Assembly: GCA_020086605.1 (NCBI GenBank)
Contig: JACBWW010000004.1
Span: 6,530,738 to 6,594,737, forward strand
Origin: Lanius collurio
Lineage: Eukaryota; Chordata; Aves; Passeriformes; Laniidae
Length of the DNA: 64,000 bases
Direction: 5' to 3'
A model generated the notes under the pieces. The model was not told where the DNA came from. It saw only the letters and a list, made by a program, of their open reading frames with translations, and ran no database searches. A program made the position numbers and the translations under genes. Shown here piece by piece: positions 50,440 through 62,100 of the stretch (the stretch's first letter is position 1; every line of letters begins with the position of its first letter).

Positions 50440-51939
50440 TCCAGATGCTCCATCTTCTCAGTGGTTCTCTGTCTGCTACTCTCATTGAAATAGTGGTTTG
50501 GATTCATGTTCAGTCATTAGAAATCTTCTAACTTACAGTAGAAAATGTAATCATGATCAGTTTCTTCTTAAACCATCACTTTCCTTTAGAGGAAATAAAT
50601 TTTGCCCCTCCCTGTTATGTTTACAATATCAGCCATGTCCCCACTCAGTTGTTGCGGGTTTTTTTGGACTTATCTAGACAGACTTTACTTTGATTTTGTT
50701 TTCTAAGTTGCCTCAGGTCTCAGAGAAACCCTTGTCTGTGCATCTCTTCCAGACTGAATCCTTCTCTTGAAAAAGGGTGACTGAGATTGTGCATTGTGTT
50801 CCCAGAGACGTCACTGCCCTTTGTCCAGCATGCCAACATTCCTTCTCTTGCTGAAACACTTCACACCGTGGTTTACTGGAGCTGCTTAGAAAACAGATCT
50901 TTGGCCTAAAAGCCTTTTTAGAACTGCATTCAGTGACTAAATGAAAGTTACTGAGCCACCAGATATAATTTAGGATACCTCTTTATGGTTAAAGGAATAT
51001 GTTTCAATCTTAATTGTTAGCCTTATTCTACTTACTATGTAAAACATGTGAAATTTTAAAGGGATGCCTTGTAATTATTAGATTCTTTGGAAGCACCAGG
51101 CATGGATTGCCGGCACTCTGAAGGCACAGACCAGTCTTTGCACAAAAGAACTGCTATTCTCAGTAAAGCTAATCCTACTCTATATTCAGTATGATTTTAT
51201 TCACACATTCACATCCCCCTACTTAAAATCATCACAGCAGATTTTGGAAAAGGTATGAAATACAAATACAAGCACAGTTGATGTATGCAGTAAATACATC
51301 CATATATTTAGAAAAGACCTCTTACATAGTGCATTCCTAGATGACAAAATGAGTCAGTGATTATCTAAAGCTCCCAGACTTAGAGGATCTGAGGAAGACT
51401 GTTGAAAGGGAAAATTATACTGGCAATAGAGGATTTAGAAGGTAGCTTTTAATATATTACTAATTTATGCAGCTGATACCTTAAGCATCTTAATATTCCA
51501 AACTAGGATACCAAAATATCTTTCCAAATTTGACTCCTTAAGATTGATAAAAATTAATGTGTAGACAGAGAAGTCTTCTCAACCTGATTCTTACTGACAG
51601 CTACCCCATAATGTTCTCCACATTGAAACAAAGCTTTCAGTGTACTCAGAGAGGGCAGCTGGAGTGTTGTAAAGATTGCCTGAAGTAAAACCATAAAAAA
51701 AGGATGAAAAAAAATACAGATCTGCTGCGGGGACACTGGAACAAAGCATTTATGATAGAGGAAAAGTAGGGGGGAATGATTCGTGATGGCCTAATTACAT
51801 TAGAAACAACTCTTATTCAGCTAGATGAAGAAAAGAACTCAATGGAAAGGGAGGAAAGAACAGCCCTAAGGTCAATCTGATATTTGTTTTCCTGCATGTG
51901 GAAAATCATTCCTCATGAAAACTGTTTCCTGCCATTATG
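50440..51939. other. Unique non-coding DNA
   Basis: No gene or repeat recognised. Confidence 0.5.
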
Positions 51940-53147
51940 CAAAAACTCATCATAAAAATAAATGCCTCAGAGAAGCTGTTGTGTATTATCATTGGCAGCA
52001 TTGGAGAGCCACTGCTGATACTGACCCTTCAGGACACATATAAATAAATCACACTAGCAGGTACAGCTCCAATGGGAAATGTCCACAAATGACAGTTATA
52101 TTTTGGCACCTACACAATGCATTTATGGCTATTGCTTCCCACTGGAAATAACAAAATGTGTTTAAGTAGTACACAAACTATCAGCTGTCATTGAATTATA
52201 TTGCAAGGATGATATCTAACCCTTGAAAGAGTGACTGTTGTTATTTTAAAGCAATAGTTTATAAGTTGTAGGACAGTAAAGCTAGCTGATGTTTTTCACA
52301 ATATGCAGATGATCAGCTTCTCTAGAAGGAGACTCAAAATGAAATATTATTAACAATTTATGATTATTTTCATGCAGATACTGAATGACTAATTCCTATC
52401 ATATTTTTCTGCAGTTGCAGGAGGGAGTGTTTCTGCACCTGTTTGTCTTTTTCTCCTGCAAATCTAATAATCAGTAAAATTGTATGCAGCCAGCTATTAA
52501 ATTTTAGATCTGTTAGTATATTTCATGCATTTAAAGACTGAAAAAATGGGAAGTCATATAGCCAAAATATAATGCCACAGTGATACCAAGAAAAGTGATC
52601 ACCAAGCATGCAAAGGTTCAAAATCTTGGATTTTGTTGCAATAACCCACTAGATTAAAGCCAATATTGAATATTCATATGCAAACTAGAGTACCCAATTA
52701 ATGTAATAAAGCAAAAGTTTGGAAAAATGTGATCTGTTCCCACAGATACTTTGAGAGCTTTAATCTGTTGTTAAATATCAGAAATTTATGGAAAACTGAT
52801 TAGCTTATGTTATCATACAGAGAGTAAGGCATCTTAGCATTTTGAGAACAGAAAGTTGATTAATTCATTAGTCATAAATGCCTATATTTTGTTCATACAC
52901 CTCTATTGAACTGACTGCCTTGTGTCTGAATGAAATGTAATTTGTATTTTGGCAACACAATTATTTGAAGGCACCAACAAACAAAATCAAACATTGCAAA
53001 TAACTCCAATTCTACCACAACTGCTCTGTCACCCCGCCTAATAGAGTGATAATTATTCATTCACGTATTTATAGCATAAGAATGGCATTTTAAGCCTTTG
53101 TGGACTATTTTCCTCATCTATTTCCTGAAAATAGTGGATTTAAAGTG
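51940..53147. promoter_or_regulatory. AT-rich candidate conserved non-coding cluster
   Basis: About 1.2 kb free of recognisable repeats and rich in developmental-enhancer-like words: TATTAACAATTTATGATTA (about 52,346), AATATTCATATGCAAAC (52,669) and GATAATTATTCATTCACG (53,048). The Oct-like ATATGCAAAC and TAAT cores recur. It looks like the 18,700-20,420 block in texture but has no CpG island. Conservation is inferred. Confidence 0.3.
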
Positions 53148-53191
53148 TGTACATACATATACATACACATGTGTATGTATATTCATACATG
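53148..53191. repeat. TACA/TGTA microsatellite with 26-bp perfect palindrome
   Basis: Imperfect TACA repeats switch to TGTA repeats around ACATGT. The bases 53,157-53,182 form a perfect 26-bp palindrome (arms of 13, no spacer). The sequence can extrude a cruciform. Confidence 0.9.
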
Positions 53192-53799
53192 TTTACTTCA
53201 GAAAAGGCCACCCCCACATGGTTTGATAAACATAGGTGGATAAATAAGTAGGTAAGGGAGATGTGATGACCCAGAAGCATTACTGATCACTGAGGCTACC
53301 CAAAATTTTCCACTGAGAGATTTCTTAATGCTTTGCAAAATTTTGACTTTATCAATTGGAATGTTGTATGCCACATCTTTGTGTTAAAAAGCCTCAGTTG
53401 TTTCAGAAAATATAACTAAGAAAAAGAAAAGTGGGTTTACTCATAGCAATTACTTTTTTCATTAGAAAGACCTCAACCTCAGCCTGCTTTGCATCTGGGA
53501 TCTAACATATTCCAAGGAGCTTTTCAGAGTGTCAAGAATTTGTTTTGTAATTGGCATAGGCTTGGCAAGTTTGTGAAAATGACTTTAAACCAAAGTTGTG
53601 AAGGGACAGGAATCTCAATCCATCCCAGTCACACCAGTTTGATGTCAGTGCCTTTAAGAGAGCCTGAAGAGGGATCACACATCAGTAGGAGGTCACCTGA
53701 AAAGCAGCACAAAGGAGTTCCAGACCCTCTGGCCAGTAATTTGGCTTTAACAGGAGGCCAGCTTAAATGCCTCTGCGAGGAATTAAGAAGATGCTATTT
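53192..53799. other. Unique non-coding DNA
   Basis: The 110-codon plus frame at 53,489-53,821 has no recognisable domain and runs into the CR1. No gene seen. Confidence 0.5.
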
Positions 53800-54370
53800 T
53801 ACATCTTTGCCATCAACATGAACAGTGGGATTCAGTGCATCCCCAGCAATTTGCTGACAACACCAAGCTGTGTGGTGGAGTTGGCACGTTTGAGGGAAGG
53901 GATGCCATCCAGAGGGACCTGGACAGGCTTCAGAGGTGGGAGGTGGGGCCAAGAGCAAGGTCCTGCATATGGGTGAGGGTAATCCCAGGCACAAATACAG
54001 GCTGGGCAGAGAATGGAATGAGAACAGCCCTGAGGAGAAGGACCTGGGGGACTTTCAATATCTAAAGTGGGCTTACAGGAGAGGAACATTTGAGAGGGGC
54101 ATGTAGTGATAGGACAAGGAAGAATGGCTTTAAACTGGAAAAGCATAACTTTAGATTAAATATTAGGAATAAAGTCTTTGCTGTGAGGATGCTGAAGCTC
54201 AGGCTGTTCAAAGAAGTTATGGACCCCTTATCCTTGGAATTGCTCAGGCCAGGCTGAATGGGCCTTTGAGCAACCCTGTCTAGAGGAAGGCATCCCAGAC
54301 CATGGCAGGAGAGTTGAAACTAGATGATCGTTAAGGTGCCTTCCAACCAAAACTGTTCTATGTTTCTATG
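53800..54370 (+). mobile_element. CR1 LINE fragment with internal deletion
   Basis: Plus-strand CR1 covering the end of the reverse-transcriptase region and the 3' tail. The translation from 53,850 reads FADNTKLCGGVGTFEGRDA then IQRDLDRLQRW, the CR1 block around the RT catalytic motif (FADD in active copies, here FADN). A frame-shifted downstream stretch keeps GGCACAAATACAGGCTGGGC and GAGAAGGACCTGGG. At about 54,050 it jumps to CAATATCTAAAGTGGGCTTA, skipping the roughly 370 bp that normally lie between. The 3' end is complete, with GTAGTGATAGGACAAGG, CAGGCTGAATGGGC, GGTGCCTTCCAACC and TTCTATGTTTCTATG. The copy is inactive. Confidence 0.93.
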
Positions 54371-55855
54371 ATTTTTATAAACTTTTGAAGTTGTGCACTT
54401 CAAAAGCATTAGTTTCTAAACTAGATCTCACACAGGTTCAATCTCAGTCAAGTGTTCTTGATCCTAGAGTTTCAAGACTAAGACTTCCTCCCTAACTTTT
54501 TATGGCAGGTGAAGTTTTTGTAGTGTCTGGCTTCCTAAGAGGGCACATGGATGTGGTCTCTCACCAGGTGCAGCAGGTAATGAGCCAAGAGGAGCCAGTG
54601 GCCACACAAGAGACATCTAATTTGGGGATTGATCTGATGGACAAAGCTGGAGATGAAGAGAAACCATAGCAGGAGCTTGTTAGAAGAGTGAGGCAAAAAA
54701 AGGACAAGAAATAGGATGAGGAAAAAAAGTGGAGGTTGTGACTGGTCAGAAAGTTGCTGAGAGGCAGGGAAGCAAGCAGGCCTTTTTCAGGGAAATGCCC
54801 TCTCCTGAAATGTGATAAACTGAGCTGGCAGAGCAACATCTCTGTATTCCTACACTGTCATAAAACAGGTACTAACTTCCCTGATTACAGGTGTCCTCAT
54901 CTTCCTCTCTTTTCTACTTTGTGGACATTCCCAGCCTCCTTGTAGTCTCACACACTCTGCACTGCAGAGCTATTGGTCCGGATTACCCCAGCTGGTGGGA
55001 TGCATGGTTCCATAGGACCCTGCTTATAACTAGGGAGTTATACTTAAAATATTCATTAAGATATGTTGTTGCAGTCCCTGCAGCAGTTTTACACTATTTA
55101 ATGCTGTGGTCATGGATAGTTCTGGTAACTCCAGGAATAGAACCTACCACCCCCTCACAGAAAATGGATTGTTTGACATTTTTATTAGCTCCAGCCTTTG
55201 TTCCATGGAGATGACAGCCAGTTACCTACACTGGCATGACTGGTAGGAAAGTAGGTAGAAGGAAAGCACAGCTGACAGCATCTTGCAAGTCTGTGATGCT
55301 AAATCAGCATCAGTGCCACGTGCCTTCTCAATGAGGACGGGATGTAGAGGTAGAGTCGTGACAGTATGTTCCAAGGTGTCCCTGTGGCTCTCCCAGCTTG
55401 CACTGTCAATGTTTCATCTCAGGTTATTAGTATTTATAAAAGCATGCCCTTAAAATAGCTTTATGGTGTTAATAGAAGCAAAAATAGCAGTTCTTGTGCT
55501 TAAGTTGTTCATAGTGGGGTAAAATAGGGCTAAATTGAGCAAGCACAGAAATCATAATAGCACAACCCAGTTTAAGGTGACTTTCAAATCCCCTTCATGT
55601 CTTAAAATCCACTGCCTTTAAGCTAAAATTTAGATTGGGATACATTCCTTCCTGCTTTACAGAGAATCCTTCTCCCTTTAACAGGTGTGGTATTACAGGT
55701 GACTTTTGCTTGAAGACTGCTTAAACCTACTCACTAAGTCTCTTACTCACAAGTGGAGCAACCACAAAATTCTTCTACTTCTGGAAAACACATTATTTCA
55801 GAAAAATCATTCAGATTTGCATTTGACATTTGCAAAACGGACATGTGGATTCTCC
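54371..55855. other. Unique non-coding DNA
   Basis: Short frames only (longest about 107 codons). No gene or repeat recognised. Confidence 0.5.
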
Positions 55856-56395
55856 TGTAGTGGGTTGACCCTGACTGGACACCAGGTACCCAGCAAAGCT
55901 GCCCTGTCACTTCCCTTCTCGACTGGACAGGGAGAGGAGAGAAAATATTATGAAAGGCTCATGTGCTGAGAGATCACACACCAATTGCCATCACAAGCCA
56001 AACAGACCCCACTTGGGGAAATTAGTTTATCACCGATAAAATCAGAGAAAAATAATGAGAAAATAAAATCTAAATCTTAAAACACCTTCCCACCACCCCT
56101 CACTCCTTCACTCTCATCTATCTCCTCCCATCAAGTGTCACAGGAGGACAGGAATGAGGCTGTGGTCAGTTCATCCTTAGTCTGTGCTACTCCTTCCTCC
56201 TCAGTTGGATGGCTCTTCCCGCTCCCTGCTCCAGTGTGGAGCCCCTCCCATGGGAGACAGTAGGGACACACTTCTCTTACCATAGGCTGCCCATGCCCCA
56301 GCTCCTGGAGCACCCTCTGACACTCCTGCACTGACCTTGGTGTCTGAGAAACAGCTTCTCTCACAGATTCTCTCTCCCCTCTTCAAGCTGCAGCT
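55856..56395 (+). mobile_element. Bird ERV-type LTR fragment, internally shortened
   Basis: Begins TGTAGTGGGTTGACCCTGAC, continues with GGACACCAGGTACCCAGCAA, CTTGGGGAAATTAGTTTATC, a TCTTAAAACACCTTCCCACC block, GGTCAGTTCATCC, CTCCAGTGTGGAG and CTGACCTTGGTGTCTG, then GCTGCAGCTTCAGAGAG. This is the order of a long LTR-like repeat common in bird genomes. In longer copies a 'ctccagcgtggg'-type unit recurs many times; here only one clear unit and a remnant remain. The 3' end, which should close in CA, is missing or eroded, so the right boundary is approximate. No retroviral internal genes are attached. The exact family name and class (ERVL or ERVK) are not certain. Confidence 0.8.
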
Positions 56396-56973
56396 TCAGA
56401 GAGGACTGAAAAAAATTTTATTCACCACCTACAGAATATGGAGAGGGGAGCATACAGGGCATTGCATTTACTTTTCTTATCAAAGTATTTCTTAAATAGG
56501 CATAGCAGTCTGTATATGTCTATTCCAGGCACAGTGGATCAAGGACCTTCTGGCAACACAAGTGATGAATTGAAGCTGTTCTTCTCTAGACAGTGTTGAT
56601 CATGTTTCACTGAGATACCCACACCTTTTTTTTTACAAATTTGCTATAGGTCTGTAAGTATCCTCTGTAACTACTGCTAGATGAGCCACAGACAATATTT
56701 GAAGCAACATACTGCATGTTCTATGACAAGGAAACACTATTACAACAGTGTGTCCAAATTCCAACCTCACTTGACACTGGAGTCAATCTCAATCACATCA
56801 GTTAAGAATAAGGGGAGCTCTGGAGAAAGAAGAGGAAAATGAGTCACTTCATCATGCCTTGGCATAATAAAAAGTAGTTTTAATATTTGATAATCTGAAA
56901 AACTTTATCATCAGGTTTTTGGGACAGGCATTTTTCCTGTAGTAAACTACTGATTGTCTGGAGTGACTACACA
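56396..56973. other. Unique non-coding DNA
   Basis: No gene or repeat recognised. The start may contain eroded LTR sequence. Confidence 0.5.
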
Positions 56974-56988
56974 TTTTTTTTTTTTTTT
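56974..56988. repeat. T15 homopolymer
   Basis: An uninterrupted run of 15 T. Confidence 0.85.
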
Positions 56989-59110
56989 AAATAGGCTGGT
57001 TTCTTATTTGCAATGCTTACGAATTTCTTATAAATGTTGTTTCAGAAAGGAAACAACACAGTAACAAAACTGGAGCTTTTCCCATTTTGTTTCCTTTAAA
57101 ATTTGCAGTTGTTTTAGACAAAAATGTTTGTCTGTTTTGCAGATTTCTTTTATTGCCAGTGCTAAAACAATATCCCATGTAAACTGCAGAGGCTGACAAA
57201 TTAATTTTTGTGGTTTAATATCAGGCAAATAAATCTTACCATTACTAATTATTTTTCGACCTTGCATATGAGAACAGGATTAGACTGACTACAACTGACA
57301 CTGATTATATGAGACAGGATGTTATTAAATCCCTTTGGGGAGCTTTTGAAAGATCCACTACATTTAGAGCAGAGAGCTTTTCTCTGTATTAGCTCATTTA
57401 TGGAGCAATTACATGGGAATTACTACAAAAACAATGTCAGGAAAAACACTGAACAAACAGCTAGAGTGGAACTTACATCACTCCCATCTCTGTCAAAACA
57501 TCTCACAGCCTCACAGCCTTAAAATATTTTGTCAAGATTAACTATGGCAAAGCCATTTGCTATGTATCAGTAAAAAGTATGAGATAGATTAGATTAAGAC
57601 TACATGAAGAACTTGTTCTGGATCTGAAGGCAGCAGAGATTTCTCCTTGCTCAAATGGCTTCTTTGCACCAAGAGCTCAAATTTAATTATTTTTGCAGGC
57701 TTGAAAATCCTAATGATTTCATTTAAGCCATCTAGGATTTTTAAGTTTTGTTATTTCATCAGAACACTCTTTTAGAGGGCTTCTCAGTGAAATGCAGAGA
57801 AATATGCAAAATGTACTGGCTTGAAAAACCTCTGCTCATTCTGCAAAAACCTGTGGCTAGATTCCCTGTTTTGTTTGGTTGGGTTTTTTTCAAAATTAAG
57901 GTTTCTCAGATGGTTTTTAGAAGCAGTATACAATTTTGTTCATAAAAGTATGCAAATACAAAATGGAGAGCCAGATAAGGACCATTTCCAAAACTGTGTT
58001 CCTATAACTGACTGTTTTCCTAATATCCATGGCTGAGAATGAGAAGGCATAGTGAAGTGCCACAGAACTGTGTGTATTAAATATGTACACACCCATTGAT
58101 TATGACATTTGCAGTTTGAGAACATCAAAAAAGCTGTGAAAGATGCATAAACCAAAGTAACACTGTCAGTTCACTGAAGCACCAAAAGTACCAAGGTGCC
58201 AGACTACAGAGATTTATTCTCACCCCCAGTTTGATTTCAAAGTTGATATTGCTGTAAATTCATGTGATGGCAGCATTTAACACTTGGGCCCTCACATTTT
58301 TTATGTCTTCCCTGGGTGTCTTCACATTCTTAATCCAAGTCCAGTATAGAAGAAGTTAAAAGATACTTAAAAGTTCTTTCCTTAGGTACAACTCAGTATG
58401 ACTAAAGTAACAGACTGGGATTCACTTCCAGCTTTTCCTCAGTGTCTCGAAGACTGTCATCTTGCTGCCAGTAGTCCTTGACATGAAGCCAAACCCAGGG
58501 CAGACTTAGAGCAGTGGCAAGAGCCTCAGCAGGGTTATCCTTTCCCACAGACCCTGAGCTTCTCTGCTGCTCTCTGTAGCACTCCTGAAATATGTCATGT
58601 ACATAAAGATGTGTTCATGCCCCAGTAGGTCCCTACTTGGTGGTACCCACTGGTAATTGATGGGTAGGATTTTCTGCATGTGCAGTGATCACTGACCAGA
58701 GGGAAAGTTTATGCAAAAGTTCTGGTTCATGAATATGGATATGCTTAAGTGAGGAAAAACTGATTTTTTTATTGAGTTTGTCCTTCCAGGCACGTTATGT
58801 TGCATTTCTGATATTGCAAAGGAACAAAGAAATTCTGTATAAGGTATCCTGCATGGCCAAATATTGTAGTCCTTACTCAGAGCTTACTCAGGAAAAAACA
58901 CCTTTGACTTCAGTGCGGATTTGCTTGACTAAGGACTGCACAGACTGTTTTGAATCTTACCAGCATTGCTTGATGCTAATGTTGGGCAACAGTTCTCATT
59001 GCTAATTTGCCTGCCTCGTCCTTCCACTGGGCTCAGGATCTGCTTTTGCTGTGTGTTATTCATAGCTTCTATTGCTAGTTTAGACTGCTTCTCTTTGTGC
59101 TTTTCTTTAC
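56989..59110. other. Unique non-coding DNA
   Basis: No gene or transposon recognised. Confidence 0.5.
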
Positions 59111-59164
59111 CAGCTACTGTTACAGTACAGTACAAAATACTGTTAGTATTTTGCAGCTACTGTT
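59111..59164 (+). repeat. Hairpin flanked by 11-bp direct repeats
   Basis: CAGCTACTGTT occurs at 59,111-59,121 and 59,154-59,164. Between them lies a perfect 9-bp-stem, 3-nt-loop hairpin, CAAAATACT-GTT-AGTATTTTG (59,133-59,153). An alternative pairing ACAGTA...TACTGT is also present. It resembles a tiny insertion with duplicated flanks, or a local replication-slippage product. Confidence 0.8.
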
Positions 59165-62100
59165 CTGCTGCTGGTAGATGAGCACAGAACCTGATTGCAG
59201 GACTTGAACCTCAGCCCAGATTCAATTAACACTGTTAAACATGTTCTCACTATGGTGCTCAGAAGGCATTTTGATGACCCTCTTTCAATGGAGCATGAAT
59301 TTGTTTAAGCTGATGTTTTTACAATGCAAAAATATAAGGGCTTGATTCACAAAATTTAGGACCAAATGCTTCTCCAGTAAAATAGATGGAGTAGCACCTA
59401 TTTACAGCTGTCATAAGGTCAATTTTAAATGCTTATTCTGACCTACAATAGTCACACAAGAAAGTTTCTAAACATTTGTGCTGCAGCATCACTCTGTTCT
59501 GTAGTTTTAATACTGCTTTAAAGATATCCTGAATTATAATTAGTACCAAATTATGCCATAGCCTTCTAATATGCAGCAAATCTAGCTAGGTTATCACTCG
59601 TATGTCTTATGAGCCACACCTAGCCATGGTTTATCCTCTATTCATGCTACAGGGTACGAAATTCCTGGGTGCCAACCTGCCTATGGCAACCTAGAATTCT
59701 CCAGGGCAGGCTCGCAAAATCTTCACCTACTCTCTGGGACAGGTAACTAATAAGTGATGTTTTGTGAAGTTATGCTTTCTTTCTAACTTTCTGATGTCCA
59801 TAAAAATGTTTCATTTCTTTGTGTCAGTCTGTGGTCTCTCATTGTTCGGTTCCACTGTGTTTTCTGGACTAGGGGAGTAACAGCAGATCTGTTTGTTATA
59901 GTACTCCAGATGCTTGCCTCAGCCAAGCCTGTAATAATTGTTATTAACATGCATAAAAACTGGAAGTTGTTTTAGAAGCTGCAAAATCCACAGCTGCCTA
60001 CTACCAGTTAATCCCTTTTCTGATGAAGTAGTTTGACAATACAGGTGCATTGCATTTCACTGTTGACACCACAGTTATCTGGGCAGTTCACCCATCTTTC
60101 TTAATTGCTGGTATGTATAGATATTCTCTTTCCTTTATCAGGTTTACATTAATCTTGGGTCTCCTGAACTCGGGGTTTTGTCAATGCTATAGGTACAGAA
60201 TACTGTAAGGATGGGGGAGTTATGACTATTCTGGTTTATATTTCTGTGAAGCATGTAGTATAAGTTTAAGTAATGACTCAGTTTTCCATATTTTGCTTAA
60301 ATTCTCTTCTACTTTTCTCCTGAATGCACTTTTTTGCTTGACTTTATTTCAAGTGGCAGGTATGTAGGAGAAATGTCATTCATTAATCCTATCCTTGCAG
60401 TGACATATGAAATATTGTAATATATTTCAAAGTAAGAAAGTAATTAGGTTAAAAAATAAAGACAGAATAAGCTTCAGATTGGTTCTTGCAGTATATTGAT
60501 TTTCTCTGAATAATGTGTGAGAATTTTCATCTTAAGAGTGCCACTAGTGCAATGAAGACATAAGTGAGATTCTTTTGGTACTTTTTCCCACGGTCTACAC
60601 TCTGTGGAGTAAAAAAACTCAGCAATCTTGTAAAAGTGGTTTGAGTTCCTGCTTTTCAATCCCCTGGGATTCTGCAGATACACTCTACTCTTACCTGGAG
60701 CTTGAAACAAAAATAGCTTTGCTCTACTGCTTGTTCTTGCTAAAATCATGAGATGATCAGTGAAGTGAAACATAATCCAGGCATATAAAACTCTCTCACA
60801 AAATTTTTTACCCTAATTCCAACTTGGTTAAATATTTGGAAATCCTTTAAAATCAGAACAAATTCATACATCCACAGTGTAATCACTGAATTTTGTCTTG
60901 CATTCTGTTTTTAAATGGATATCCACATGGAAGTTCTGAGTCTTGGGATGACACTTAGTCATCTTTCTGTAGAGCTCACTAAAAAAATATCTTTTTTTCC
61001 TATCACCACTGTCTACTTGTAGTTGTTACTTACAAAATAAAAAAAAAAAGCTTACTCTTGTAGAGGACAATACCACAGTTTATCTTCATGTGTACTACAA
61101 CTTAAAATGCATAAATCCATTATTTTAGCTCAGGCTATTCAGCCATTTCATAAAAACAATAAAAATAAACAGCCACTGAAAGATAATTTTCATTTTCTTG
61201 GCTGTTTTTTGGAGAGCTCACAAGGATCTAAATTTTTAGAGAATTTTTTGTATTTCCTGAAAGCCAGCTTCTTTCCTGTTGATTAACTCTGATCTTAATC
61301 ACCCTGTTTCAACATATCTAGGCTGTAAAAATATATCTGGAAACTTGCTTTCCAGTTATATTGAAAAATACCACTTCACTGAAGCAACTAATAAAAAAAC
61401 CCAAACATTTGTTTGGTGAAATGAAAGATAGTGAGTATGACAAAATGAGGATAGGTTTTATTTTATCCATCCTGATGCACCTTAACCTTTAAAAACTAAT
61501 GAGAAAGCAGTAACAGTATCAGCAAGAGAGTTAAAGTAAAAACCTAAATTTTGATTAACCAGACTGTGGAAGTAGTTCCATTGTAAGGTGCCAAAAAACC
61601 CCCCCAAAATATGGCCTGTGCTTATGTAATCCACATCTCAAGGCAGAAGAGGAATTTTTGGGAAAGTCTGGAGTAATGAATCTCCTTCCTCACTCTGTGC
61701 AGTTCTCTGGGGTGCTACGGCCACAGAGGATGTGGAATCAGAGCACTCCTGGGTCTCTCCTGAAGGAGCACGTTGTGCACTGCTTTTCACATGAATGGTG
61801 TGAGCAGCTTTGCCAATGTACACCTGCTGCCTGATTTGGTGTCTCCACATTTGCAGAGAGCTCCTTCATTTGCTGGCTCACTCCAAAAACTACCCAAGAG
61901 CCAGTGTCAAGGTGCAGGACTGGTAACCAGCGCTTGGAGGAATGCAGTCCTGTTCCCTCTCCTTTCCCATACAGCCACAAAAGAGGTGACAAAACAGAAT
62001 CTTACACTGAAAAGCCAGGGGAGCAGGATAAAATACTGAACTAATAAATTATGACATTCAGCTGGGAGGAAGGCTGTGTGAAATGATGGCACAACATGCT

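Noticed and set aside
53850..54065. Frame with FADNTKLCGG as a possible host gene
   Set aside because: It is the CR1 reverse-transcriptase remnant, frame-shifted and internally deleted.
56131..56364. 77-codon minus frame
   Set aside because: Lies wholly inside the LTR fragment and is an antisense chance frame.
59195..59225. GGACTTGAACC, resembling the antisense T-arm of a tRNA
   Set aside because: No cloverleaf can be drawn: the A-box, anticodon stem and acceptor stem are absent on the minus strand.
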